In this document: in pieces, positions 21,601 to 31,103 of the stretch
Layout: the number at the start of each line of letters is the position of its first letter
How positions within the stretch are numbered: the stretch's first letter is position 1
Source of the DNA: Cryoendolithus antarcticus
Taxonomy: Eukaryota; Ascomycota; Dothideomycetes; Cladosporiales; Cladosporiaceae
Direction of reading: 5' to 3'
NCBI GenBank assembly: GCA_002077065.1
Contig: NAJO01000037.1
Coordinates: 1 to 64,000, forward strand
DNA: 64,000 bases
The notes under the pieces: generated by a model
What the model was told of the DNA's origin: nothing
Seen by the model: only the letters and a program-made list of their open reading frames with translations
Databases searched by the model: none
Position numbers and translations under genes: made by a program

Positions 21601-23732
21601 ATCAGTGCTATGCTGATCCGAAAGCCGCAATCCTGCGGTTCCGCGTGCTGCGGGAGGATCTGCAGTCACAGCATGCCATGTTCGGTGTTGCCCTGCATCC
21701 GCCTATCGATATAGCCGCTGAACGACTTGTGAAAGCGCCTCCGCTAGATATCAGTCAAGCTAGGACCCTCTTCGGCTACTTTGCTGGTCGTCTCAATGAG
21801 ATAGGACCATCCGGTAATCTGGCCGAACGTCTCGGGACTGCTCCTATTGTCCCCATCATAAATCATGAGAAACAGGGTAGTGTTCGCTTCGTTGCGCCGA
21901 GAAGTGTCTACCTCGGTGATGCTACCAATTACGGGGATATTCTCGACTTTGTCGACTTTGGTGCCGAAGCTAATACGTTCCTACTGCGTGTTGGCAGTAC
22001 TCACGAACCCAGTGCCACGGAGATAGCTCAGTTACTCATCAAGCAGCCTGGCCGCTTGCTGCAGACGCTGGGTACGGAGAAGTACCTGTCCCTCCTTCGT
22101 CGAGTCGCAGAGAATGCCGTTGTTCTCAAGAAGGATAAGGCGATCTGGTCGCAACTACGAAGCGCGCCTTGTTTGTTGGCCGTCAAAGAGGTCGTCAAAG
22201 TGTCGCCAACTAACGACAACGAGAAGCTTCGTGATCTCGATGACGAGGAAACGACGATCAAGGAGTACTCTCTTTGCAGTGCCCCGACAATGGTGATCGT
22301 CGATGACTTCGCGACTTATCGTTTGTTCCAATCGGATCTGGTTGCTGCACCACAAGAAGAGACTTTGGAAGGGCTCTATGCAGCGCTGGAGACGCCTTAC
22401 CTCAGTAAGCTTGTGCAAGACGAACAACGCATGGGCCAGCTTCTCCGCGATCAGAGTACCGCACAAAGGTTGGAGAAGCTAATCGTAGAACGTTGTCGGT
22501 TGTTCTTACACGATCAGACTGAGGATCAGATTCGACATGACGCGAGATGGCTCGAGCAGAATATGAAGGTCAAGGCTACCGAGTTCCTACAGGTCACGCG
22601 ACGATTGAAAGGGTATAAGATGCAGTTCATGGAGAAGCGGAGTGCGGCTTTGCATCGGGAGAGCAAGAGAGATGCCACGCTCTTTGTCACCTCGCGCTGC
22701 GATCTGTACGAAGTCAGTAGAGCGTTGATGCCATTGCTGTTGAAGAGACCGAGACAACAAGACTATCTGGCACTGGAGATCTTGATGGAGAGTGATTTGG
22801 GAAGGCTGAAGAGGAAGGGGTACAATGTTGATCGGATCTTGAGGGCCAAGGCTGCAGAGACGAGGATCGCGGAAAGCGAGCGTCAGAAACGCGACCAAGA
22901 GCAGAGCCGGAGTGAGCCGGAGACCAGGGCGATGGCTTTGTCGAACGGCACAAACGGACAACAACAGCAGCAGCTACCACTGACAGCTCCGCCTACACCT
23001 CCGCCTAGTCAACAAGCACGAATACCAGGTGCATTCAACGAGTCGCCTCCTTCAAGCTCGACAACCGACAACAACCAACTTACCCGCCCGACATCCTCCC
23101 TGAAGCCGTCGAAGTCTCTCTTTGGCAACCTCACCCGGCAACTCGGCTTCAACAACTCTTCCCAAAACACCTCAGCCGCTCTAGTCCCCTCCACAGAGAA
23201 GAAAGCTCTCAGAGATGCCATAGCCGCCACACGGCCGTTCGACAGCTCAGCGCTGGCTACGCCTGCGACAACAAAGGACCTTGCAACGGAAACCCCGACG
23301 TACTGTGATTCCACGCCTGCGACAGATATCGTGAGGCTGGATGCAACCCGGCTGGGGACGAACATGGGCATCTTCGTATCGCGGAGCACGCCGAATAAGG
23401 AGCGTTTTGTCAGTGAGCATGACCAGTCGATTCGAGCCTTCTCCGGCCTCTTGCGCACCTGCGCGCAGATCTTCGGTCTGGATGAAAGGACGCTGAATAT
23501 CTACTACGAGCCCTCCGGCGCTGGCATCGCTTTCAACGTCCGGCAGAGCATTTTTTGTAACCTGCGGGTGTTTGAAGAGGGGCAGATGGATAATGCGCTT
23601 GTATATTGGTTCGTGACGCTTTGTCATGAGTTGGCGCATAATCTTGTGCATGAGCATGGGCAGGCGCATAGTTTTCATACTGAAAGCTTTATGACGGAGT
23701 ATATGGGAAGGTTGGTGGAGGTGTTGCAATAG
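18618..23732 (+). CDS. Giant GHKL-ATPase (sacsin/DUF3684-like) protein with C-terminal HExxH motif
   Basis: Intronless, 1704 residues. The N-terminal 250 residues form a GHKL (Hsp90/histidine-kinase-type) ATP-binding domain: ELLQNAADA at about residues 47-55 is the N-box with its Glu and Asn, and KIGAFGVGFYSVF at about 125-137 resembles the Hsp90 lid glycines. This corresponds to the fungal DUF3684/sacsin-repeat-type family. A long region without recognisable domain follows, then a low-complexity hinge near 1430-1500 with Gln- and Pro-rich runs. The last 40 residues contain TLCHELAHNLVHEHG followed by another His, a zinc-metallopeptidase-like HExxH arrangement. Sacsin-type proteins act as chaperone-like factors; whether the HExxH end is catalytic is unknown. 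It is one of the longest uninterrupted coding frames in the window. Confidence 0.88.
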   Translation: MSSSTDYARLRQQTLLSLDDEEAVTVNTRALIDKVLARYSGEWTTLRELLQNAADARATEVTIRFETTASTSSSSLSPSPRDLKHVLTHNTLKTLLVTNNGDPFKETDWQRLKRIAEGNPDETKIGAFGVGFYSVFADCESPFVTSGDQSMAFYWKKDSLFTRRVKAPTGQAGKDTTFVLDYRSSSTPVPSLLSLCQFLATSLTFVGLESIKLYLDEWNVLKLTKKMAPGVEVSVPKDVNPKTKDGLMKITGVEYQNAQIDAQWMNVVGWNRQLISASDTLPPAQSADNAATSLRGWFSKITGGVNSASAATKRAQKEEDLLQLAISEDLTGLSNATVFLRISTVSVLTSVSKSLAAELERATKKPPPKHTRIAILTSSHDETSASLSTITGAGARKASEIFASVLPNKNGKIFIGFPTAQTTGLLAHISAPSVIPTVERESIDLNARYVRDWNIEMLRVAGIACRIAYTGDMQELSAKIQRQMSVDKRTKVNAADIAAVMPAAIHAFKQYTYDESTPNARVGQYIEEAFWTCNKQAWQASIEVLSTRGILPSQQVRVATEDLSFVEGIPVVPEEIMQRAPDFLAKLRDYGLLSDITTSDIKKELEAQALTEKQVAELLKWACGKVSRQEMDASAVQTLFDGTVAGVDEQFVGLSSSPVIQLGQIQTYVNTSKIPAELPTPPQTMPFRLTKGLSLTQLSSLGWEELQIVPWLRWIIESRGQGFGAGQTIDSTPAVASQVLPVISKAWESLSQSSKQTVVELLVPLTVIPTKSGMRKPPQAYFASVKVFDDLPTIIGLQAVKEKFLFALGVRKTVELNVVFDRLMAKSTGKAADDEGKSSSHVDLIKYLVSVKDDIPAEDIKRLRDTPICSAEPRSGDQANKSRLYRLCDLYEPDDAIRRLGLPILHWPGLFRQQSPEGRFLKTLGLRPCPDVPALVDILNRAPMGSDLQQAALQYFVVNCFHHGYNKYPMATIDRAFLPVLPFPGEKSNLIAKPNQCYADPKAAILRFRVLREDLQSQHAMFGVALHPPIDIAAERLVKAPPLDISQARTLFGYFAGRLNEIGPSGNLAERLGTAPIVPIINHEKQGSVRFVAPRSVYLGDATNYGDILDFVDFGAEANTFLLRVGSTHEPSATEIAQLLIKQPGRLLQTLGTEKYLSLLRRVAENAVVLKKDKAIWSQLRSAPCLLAVKEVVKVSPTNDNEKLRDLDDEETTIKEYSLCSAPTMVIVDDFATYRLFQSDLVAAPQEETLEGLYAALETPYLSKLVQDEQRMGQLLRDQSTAQRLEKLIVERCRLFLHDQTEDQIRHDARWLEQNMKVKATEFLQVTRRLKGYKMQFMEKRSAALHRESKRDATLFVTSRCDLYEVSRALMPLLLKRPRQQDYLALEILMESDLGRLKRKGYNVDRILRAKAAETRIAESERQKRDQEQSRSEPETRAMALSNGTNGQQQQQLPLTAPPTPPPSQQARIPGAFNESPPSSSTTDNNQLTRPTSSLKPSKSLFGNLTRQLGFNNSSQNTSAALVPSTEKKALRDAIAATRPFDSSALATPATTKDLATETPTYCDSTPATDIVRLDATRLGTNMGIFVSRSTPNKERFVSEHDQSIRAFSGLLRTCAQIFGLDERTLNIYYEPSGAGIAFNVRQSIFCNLRVFEEGQMDNALVYWFVTLCHELAHNLVHEHGQAHSFHTESFMTEYMGRLVEVLQ

Positions 23733-25172
23733 TATAGCATTGGGACAAGGGCGAGGGGCACACGGAACGGAGGTTGGAGGAGATTGAAGGGGAGGATTAG
23801 CCGGGGGAGGCTGAGATAGTTGTATGATAGCGAGACGTTTCTCCATGTTGTTTAGCACTGGCTTGTGGCAATATCATGTACGCTGCAAGTGTCGATACGA
23901 GGACATCACCTCCGTGAGAGTGCATGTCACTCCTGTGGTACGGTCGTTATTTACGATGTGTCGTATGCTCTCCATGGCAAACGCTCGTTGCTTGAGGATC
24001 TACCAGGTAGACTGCAACAGTCAACTATCTAGCCAATGCAACACGGAGGGACATAGTGCGCTGCGAGATGTGTAGTTCGCAAAGGCCCGCTCTCTCGTGG
24101 ACGCTACAGGCCCATAGTGACACATGCGGCGCGAACGGTAGGAGCATAAGCAGCCTTCCAATTACCGAGAGCGCGGAGATGCTGAGGCTCGCAACAATGA
24201 GGGTTTCTCGGCGGCGTACCGAGCAAGCTCGAAAGATCGCCCTCTCGAAGGGGCAGCGAGCGATGTAATGACGCGACGGTGCGCATGGGAGCGGCGTAAG
24301 CGGCGCTTGGAGTTTTGAGAGAGCGGCGATGCGCAGGCTCGTAAGACTCAAGGCCTTCCAGTAGCGTGACTGGTGCGTCGAAAGTGCGCAACAGGGCGCT
24401 CTCTCGGCGGAGCGGCAAGTGTGTTGGGACGGCCACGGTGCGCATGGCAGTAGCATGACCAACTTCCAGACGCTTGAAAGAGCCGTCACGCTCGTAAGGC
24501 CGATACTGTCCTGCTGGGGTGATGACTTTACCGGGAGTGCTCAGCAGAATGCTTTCTACACAAAGCAGTAGGCGTCTCAGAATAGGCGCGGTATGAAGAA
24601 GGTAGGATGAAAAGTTTCCTGTTTGTTGAGAGATATTCAAGAGCGGTGTGGCTCAGACTCGCTCGCTGGCGTGACGATGTGGTGAGAGCACCCAGCGGCA
24701 GCTCTCTCATGGAAGCCGTAAATACATCATGACATGGATAATGCGCGTGGTAGTAGCATAAGCTTTTAAAAGTCTAGTCAGCGAGCTCTCACGCTTGCAT
24801 GGCCGAAGGGCGCGTCGACAGCGTGACAAGAGCGCTAGACTAACGTCGCAAGCACCCAGAGCCGGGCCTGTCGAGTACTGGAGGTGTGATGAGGCTGATT
24901 TGAGATCTTTTCACCACATGATCGAAATGTGTCCGATGAGGTGCGGTCGCGCGGAGTTCGTCAGCTCGCTTGAAGGTGCTTCTCGTGCACCACAGTCTGC
25001 GTACCGAGCGTTCGCTGATTGCTTCGGCGTAGCGCACCTCCTGGTGGACGATGATGAAACGACAGAGTGAAGTACGTTGGTCGCATGACAGGATGGCAAC
25101 AGCCCTGGAAGTCCGATACACGCCTGCAGTCGACACATCAGTACACGATGCAAACGCGTGGTTGGTATCCGA
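23733..25172. repeat. Gene-free region with degenerate ~155-160-bp tandem repeats
   Basis: Within about 24110-24850 a degenerate unit recurs: a GGTGCGCATGG-like start, a GTAGCATAAGC-like word, GAGAGCGGCGATGC..AGGCTCGTAA, a GGCGTGACTG-like word and CTCTCG.CGGAGCGGC. Copies begin near 24120, 24270 and 24430, and a more diverged one near 24740, the third lengthened by about 130 bases of extra sequence. Open frames here on both strands are by-products of the GC-rich repeat and show no family motif. No tRNA or rRNA was recognised. Confidence 0.5.
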
Positions 25173-27122
25173 TCAGGAGCTGCATGAACACTGCATCGCT
25201 CGTTGGTATCTCGGCACATCGCCACACCATCGCTCCTCTTCCGCAGCATCTCCGCCCCAAGATTCCGCGAAGGGGTTGAGCGCCATCTCCATCACGCGTT
25301 CCAGTACTTCTCTCTCGCCTTTCTTCTCTACTCGCTCGATAATCTCGTCCAGTACCCAGGATCGGGGAATGAACTTCGGATTAACAGCCTTCATGGCATT
25401 CAGTCGCTCTTCTTCCATAGTAGACTCGGAGCCCCAGTCTTCAACTACGCGCTCTCTGTACTTGCCAAGCCAAGTAGCGATACGTGTTCGTGCTGCTTGA
25501 TCATCACCCGCGAGAGACGAGAGACCTTCGTGGTGGAAGAACAACCCGGCAATCTCTTTCCGCTGCTCCTCCGACTCAAATTGGGCGATGGTGATTGATG
25601 ACAGTCGACGGAACGTGTGGTTGAAGTCCAGCTCCAACGCCTCCAGAGTATCCAAGAGCTCCGAATACAACTCCTTGAAGTCCGCTTCCGTGCTTGTCTT
25701 GAGCCCCAGTCGAAGCGTCATCAGCCGCTTGTACTCAGCCATGAAGACGCCACGATACTCTTCGCCCGTTGCGTCAATCAGAGTCTCAGCTCGCTTGATA
25801 AGCTCGGGTGCGAAGTCCTCCCTTACACCTTTCTCTACGAACTCAGGGTCATCAACGCGGTCGCCTGCGCCGATCAGCTCGCCCAATGCTTCTCCAAGCC
25901 GTACCAAGTTCCACCAGATGATGCTTGGCTGGTTCTTGTATGCGTATCGATTCGAATGGTCATCATGATTGGGTGTGTAGTTCGGGTCGAAGTTATCAAG
26001 AAAGGCGAAGGGGCCAAAGTCGATTGAGAGGCCCATGATGGACGTGTTGTCTGTGTTCAGCACACCGTTGGTAAATGCGTATGCTTGCCAGCTGGCTACC
26101 ATGCGAGCATTGAGGCAGGCTACGTGGCGGTAAAGGCGCGCGTAGCGGTTTTGTTGATGCTCCGCTGAACCTTCAAGTTCATCTTTTGGCAGGCCGGGGG
26201 CAGATTATAGTACGTCTGTGTCTTCCTTGGATTTTGCAATACCAGGAAGCTGGTCCCATCCGCCGAAGATATGGACGGCGGCATAGTCTGCTAGCTTGCG
26301 TACCAAGTCCCTGTCTCCACGAGATCGAGCGAGGTCGAACGTCCCGAGTCTCAGCCAAGACTGCGCGAAGCGTGCCACGATTGCTCCCGGCTCGACAGTC
26401 TCTCGCCTGACTCTGGCCTCAGGTGCGACTGTCAGTGACAGCGCCCGGGTCGTGGGGATCTTGAGAGCATGCAAAGCTTCGCTGACGATGAACTCGCGGA
26501 TACTGCTGCGAAGGACGGCACGACCGTCTGCGAAACGGGAGTAGGGCGTCTTGCCTGCACCTTTGAGCTGGAGCTCGTAGCGAGTACTTGTCGAGGGATT
26601 CGTGGTCTCGAAAAGCGAGATCGCTCTGCCATCACCGAGCTGGCCGGCCCAAGAGCCGAACTGGTAACCACCATAGCATTGAGCCCAAGGATAGATGTCG
26701 CCGTCTTTCGGCTCAGTATCGGGATCTAATGTGATGATACTCCGACCAGAGACTGTGTCTTTGAAGTCGTCCGTCTCGACCGAAGTCGGTTTGATGGCAA
26801 GGTCGCGCAGTGCTGCTTTCGAGACCCCGATGAGCTCACTTGTCGGAAAAGGATCCGGGCGAACGTATGTATAGGCTGCGCTCTTCACTAGTCGTGGACC
26901 TAGCTTCTGTCGATCCGCGCTGTGAGATGCTTGTGGTGTTGGATACAGGTCGTCAGGTGGGAGATTGCTTGTGAAAGTGTTGCTCTTGGGTAGATCGCGG
27001 ATGCTGAAAGTCTGACCACTGTGGGCTGCGGTCCCATTGCTGCCGTTAGTACTTAGATGAGAAGTCATTTGTGCTATCCGGTGGCGAATATTGTTCGGAC
27101 GAGTCCGGAATTGCGAGATCAT
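25173..27122 (-). CDS. SelO/YdiU-family pseudokinase (protein adenylyltransferase)
   Basis: Exons 27122-26243 and 26182-25173; 629 residues. SelO landmarks are clear: YPWAQCYGGYQFGSWAGQLG, the Lys of LQLKGAGKTPYSR, VLRSSIREFIVSEAL, and NGVLNTDNTSIMGLSIDFGP with the metal-binding Asn/Asp pair. By family it adenylylates proteins, probably in mitochondria; the Arg-rich N-terminus fits a targeting peptide, and a second ATG at 27068 is possible. The C-terminus ends CSCSS: a Cys stands where animal SelO has selenocysteine, third from the end. A 60-nt intron (GTATTG donor at 26242, AAAAG acceptor at 26183, phase 1) is proposed because an in-frame TAA otherwise interrupts the gene at a variable loop; removing it leaves GGWDQLP joined to DELEG. 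If the intron is not used, the gene is broken there. Confidence 0.85.
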
Positions 27123-27444
27123 CGACAGATGAAAGAAGTACAGGGAGTAGTGGTGATGAAAGTTGAGTCTTGATGTTTTACCTACTAGTCGTAGATACTC
27201 AGATTTCCTGAGAGTTCGCTCATGCTGATCGACAGCAGTATGATCATGACGATGCCGCCTCGGCTCTCAGACAATTACTCCGTCTTCGATCTTAGTCATC
27301 ATGCCAAGCCCAAACTTCAGTATCGCTCGCTCTTGCCATTCAGACGGAACCTCGATCTGCCCGATCACAGTTTACATCGCGCAATAGTCCAGCACCCGAT
27401 CTTGACAATGCACGTAGATTTCGAAGTAGCTGTGTCTGGCCAGT
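27123..27444. promoter_or_regulatory. Divergent promoter region, SelO / WD40 protein
   Basis: 322 bases between divergent start codons. No specific binding site can be assigned. Confidence 0.45.
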
Positions 27445-29003
27445 ATGAATGTGGGCAGTCTTCCAGGCTACTACTACGGTAAGTGTCTCTTTTCCGCAGA
27501 TCCGCCCTTCTTAAGCATCTCTCCATTGCCTCCGTACAGCACACGAGATATTCCCGGCTTCTGTGAGAGCCATGGTCTCGCGGCCGCATGGTGGGGTCTG
27601 ATTGTACTCACCACTAAGCATACAGAAGCGCAAAAACATCGTACAGTCAGAAGAGAAGATGCTAACATTATTGCTTGATAGATGAGGAGAAAAAGAAGTA
27701 CTTCAAGATTCAACCGGACGCTGCAGTACCACCCAACGCCAGGTATTCGAAAAGTAATGTCAAGTACGAACAAGATGCCGTCAAGAAGCGTAAGCTGGAC
27801 CATCAATTCCGGGCGAAGCAAGCCGCTCAGACGATTGAACGATCGAGGATCCTAGGCGATGCCACTTACGGCGGGCTCCTATCGCGCGAGACAGGTACTG
27901 CGCCTGGGCCTGGGCTATGTCAGGCCAGTGTGGACAGGATCCAAGTATCGCATTTGACCCGACAGGACGTCGAAGTACGAATTCCTTCTCTGTTTGCCAT
28001 ACACCCGACCTTCAATGGTGCATATGCTGCACTCGGCTTTGGAGCGAATGTGGCTCTTTACGGGAGTCCGTGGAATATCTCAGGCCGTCTTGATTATTTC
28101 TGGCTCCAACCTCGTATCTCCCCAGAGCCGCGCGATACCGATTCGTGGTCGTTCCTCAGAGCTCAGCGTATAGTATCGACGTCTGTCTGGCCTGCGAAAG
28201 ACCCGGAAATGATGGTGTTGCTGACGGACCATTCGAGGGACAATGTCTACGTGGAAGCCACCCAATTCCATACAGCCGCCCGAATCAGTACGATCAACCG
28301 CGATGGCGATCCATTATGGCAGTGTGTTATCAACCCTCTCAATCCGGTTTCGATGGCCATTGCTGCTACACAGGGCGTGACAAACCTACCGTGTACGGAG
28401 CATGATCAAGGAGAGTCTCTCAGCGGGCTAGCAGAGACTCGTTCGGTGGACTGGCTTGACGCAAGCACCATCGCCGCAGGTACGGGCAAGACTGTGCTCT
28501 TGTGGGATACACGCAACTCCGACAATAAGCGAGATCGTTTCAATCACGGTGCACAAATCACTGCGTTGCAGACAGTACCGCGAAGTGGAAGCACTCAGCT
28601 GCTGGTCGCGTCGAATCGCCGACTAAGCCTCTACGATACTCGCTTCCGGCCGAACAAGCCAGGCAATGCTCTCCTATCGTTTTCCTTACTCCATGAGACC
28701 ACGACACTTACGATGTCCATCTCTTCCAGAGGTCTCGTAGCTGCGGCTACAAAGATAGGAGCGGACAACAAAGTGCAGCTGTTCTCTCTTCGGGCGGGCA
28801 GAGAGCTGACAGCACTTGATCTACCTGGGCGTAGAGCAGCACATGTCACTCAGCTGGCGTGGAGAGAGGATGACGTTGGCGCGGAATATCTGCAGGCGTG
28901 TGTAGGTAACAAGCTCGTGAAATGGGGCTGGGAAGATCCTACGGAGGAGGTAGAAGGTGCGGACGAGTACATTGCGGAGATGATGAGGCATGGTGGTAGG
29001 TAG
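27445..29003 (+). CDS. WD40-repeat protein similar to DCAF4/WDR21
   Basis: Exons 27445-27478 and 27682-29003, 451 residues; the 203-nt intron has a consensus GTAAGT donor. The splice joins MNVGSLPGYYY to DEEKKKYFKIQ, giving the LPGFYYDEEKKRYFKI-type start found at the N-terminus of DCAF4-like proteins; an in-frame stop lies just upstream of the ATG at 27445. A nuclear-type basic stretch (VKKRKLDHQFRAK) follows. The rest contains degenerate WD40 blades, for example VDWLDASTIAAGTGKTVLLWDTRN and LVASNRRLSLYDTRF. DCAF4 proteins are substrate receptors for CUL4-DDB1 ubiquitin ligases; that role here is inferred from similarity and from the LLWDTR and SLYDTR dipeptides that usually contact DDB1. 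Confidence 0.82.
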
Positions 29004-29098
29004 CACATCGTCTCCCGTACTACAGGCTATCATACACCGAACGCTCGTTCTCTCCGTGGTTCATTGACAGCCCGTCCTAGCAGCATCAGCACCTCAAC

Positions 29099-29551
29099 TC
29101 AATTCTTCTTCAACTTCTCCACAATCAGATCATCATCAAAGCACCCTCCTCCATGTACAGCGCGTTGGTGAACGCCGAGCTGTCTTCGATTAGCACATGT
29201 TTTGAATGGTAGGGTGTAGTAGCTTACCTTTGGGATGTGAAGCGCAAGTACCTCGCAGACCGTGGTGAACAGCTTCCGCATTGCCAGCTCGGGCGTGGCG
29301 CACTCGATACTCTCGATTGCGGGCGTGAGACCGACCATTACGGCGGCGATGTACTTGTCTTGGCCGAAGACAACCACGGCAATTTCCCCTGGGCTAGTCG
29401 TGAGGGTGGTGCTGGAGTTGGCAGTGAACGTGGCTGAGGTGGAGAGCATGATTCTTGCGTTTGCTTCATCAGATAGTCAGTATATGGAATGAATGGGAAA
29501 CAGTGCACACTGACCGATGATCTGCTCGCGGATGCCGCTGAGGTCTGACAT
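29099..29551 (-). CDS. Small protein of unknown function (115 aa)
   Basis: Proposed exons 29551-29511, 29453-29228 and 29179-29099, with introns of 57 and 48 nt. The reconstructed N-terminus is MSDLSGIREQIIGQIM, followed by a compact alpha/beta-looking core (GEIAVVVFGQDKYIAAVMVG) and a Met/Cys-containing helix. The core resembles no family I can name. The donor of the first intron could alternatively lie two codons earlier, and the last exon could be read in another frame, so the C-terminal 27 residues are the least certain. No signal peptide or membrane segment. It converges with the WD40 gene, leaving under 100 bases between the stops. Confidence 0.6.
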
Positions 29552-30279
29552 GTTTGCTTATGGAATGTTGTAGTAGTAGTGATGGTAGTAGAAGAGGTCA
29601 CTGAGGGGTCGCAGGTGATGGTGTGAGTATATGTTACAGTCGGCATGTAGGTATAAGACTGTTGTGAACAAAGAAGCCCGTCGTTGTACCGTATCAACAT
29701 CGAGTCGCGTATTGTGGGAAGCCACGCGTGAGACTTATCTCTTGGAGGAAGGAGCGATGTCTCTCAACATCGACTCAGCCTCTCCAACGCTGTCATGTGT
29801 CACACTGCAACGATGAAATGTACAGTGGACCACCTTGGAGAGACGCACCGTTATTGAGCTCAAGACATGTGAGAGCGCCTGGCGCTCTCAACTGTGTCTT
29901 AGCGACAGACAAGTGCTCGCGGTGCAGTGGATAGCAGCGCGATTCTATCGGAAGCCTTGTAGAGCGATTAGGCCATTGCCCTTCGCATCGCACGAATGCA
30001 ACGAACGCAGCTTGATGCAGGCTCGCAAGCGCGTGTTCTTTGATCTGCCGCTTTGCCCATCTTCGATGGCCTTCTTGTGGTGGTATCAGCCGCGCCGCGA
30101 GCTGAAGCTACGTTTTTCACGACAGCAACAGACACTCTATTGTCTTGCATTTTTCCCGTGACACTGCGGTGGTGGATGAGTCTCACACGGCTTGGTAGAC
30201 GCGAGTTGAGATCACACTGTCGAAGCATTGGGAGGTTGGGAATCTCTGGGGCAGCGCAGGCACATATTCCGGGCTTGAT
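29552..30279. other. Intergenic, no gene supported
   Basis: 730 bases upstream of the 115-residue gene, downstream of the GGQ gene. Contains TAG/TAGTAG-rich runs near 29570-29600. A tRNA-like stretch near 29915-29975 was considered and rejected. No other feature. Confidence 0.5.
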
Positions 30280-30816
30280 CTACGGCTGAGGGACTTCGAT
30301 CCCAGTAGCCACGGACTTTTCGATGGGCTCGCTCTGCGTGGTCTTGTTTGCCGCAGCATCCACAAATTCAGCATCGCCAACCACCGCCTCCTTGCCCTCC
30401 GCTAGCTTCTTATACTTCCGCCTTGTCTTCTTGTCAGCACTCGCCTTTTTCGACCTCGCCCGATCCGCCTTGATTGCAGTTCGACTCTCGCCACCCTTCT
30501 CCATCTCATCAAGCTTCTCCCCAAGAATTTGCCTGGCAAACTTCCGGTTCTGCTCACGACTGCGCGTTTCCTGACATTTTACTACGATGCCAGTGGGTAG
30601 ATGTTTCAGCTGCACAGCTGACGAGGTCTTATTGATCTTTTGACCACCTGGGCCGGAGCCTTTGAGAAATGCCTCGGAGATCTCATCTTCGGTGATCTTG
30701 CGGCGAGGTGGGAGGGCCTTTTCGAGGAGGATGGAGCATTGATGATAGAGTCTATTTGGCGCAGTAGCAGAATGTAGTGACGCGAAGAGTGCTCGTACGA
30801 CTGGCCTGACTTGCAT
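30280..30816 (-). CDS. Mitochondrial GGQ-domain release-factor-like protein
   Basis: 178 residues from the ATG at 30816 (an upstream ATG at 31035 in the same frame would add 73 residues with no family similarity). After a short basic N-terminus typical of mitochondrial import comes the class-I release factor catalytic domain: DEISEAFLKGSGPGGQKINK, with the invariant GGQ, then a VQLKHLPTGIVVKCQETRSR segment and a highly basic KK-rich tail. Proteins with only the GGQ domain and a basic tail (C12orf65/MTRFR, yeast Rso55) rescue stalled mitochondrial ribosomes by hydrolysing peptidyl-tRNA, the tail reaching into the mRNA channel. No codon-recognition domain is present, so stop-codon specificity is not expected. 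Divergent from the serine palmitoyltransferase subunit. Confidence 0.9.
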   Translation of the reverse strand: MQVRPVVRALFASLHSATAPNRLYHQCSILLEKALPPRRKITEDEISEAFLKGSGPGGQKINKTSSAVQLKHLPTGIVVKCQETRSREQNRKFARQILGEKLDEMEKGGESRTAIKADRARSKKASADKKTRRKYKKLAEGKEAVVGDAEFVDAAANKTTQSEPIEKSVATGIEVPQP

Positions 30817-31103
30817 CGAGTCGATGCTGTTTCGGCTACACTCACTTCTCAGTGCTGTTCCTGGTTCCTCGTTGGCTGCACCGTGATGGCTCGTGACAGC
30901 ACAATCGGCTTCAACTTGCAGCCGAGCCGAGCCGAAACGCGATGCTTCCTTACGTGAAGTCAACTTCACCTTACTTCGCCATCCCCTCAGTACACCCACC
31001 GATTCACAGACTCTCGAGATAGCTCCCTGAAGCATCCTCCCGGCTTCCTACGATCGGCCCAATTTGTTCCCCTCCCCAAGTCTTGCTGGTCGTACACTTC
31101 ATC

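Noticed and set aside
26102..26205. SelO called as two separate genes
   Set aside because: Both halves align to one SelO in order and in the same frame; only one TAA or a short intron separates them.
29913..29980. Possible tRNA (GCAGTGGATAGC-like A box)
   Set aside because: No B box (GGTTCGANTCC) and no cloverleaf with matching acceptor stem could be drawn.
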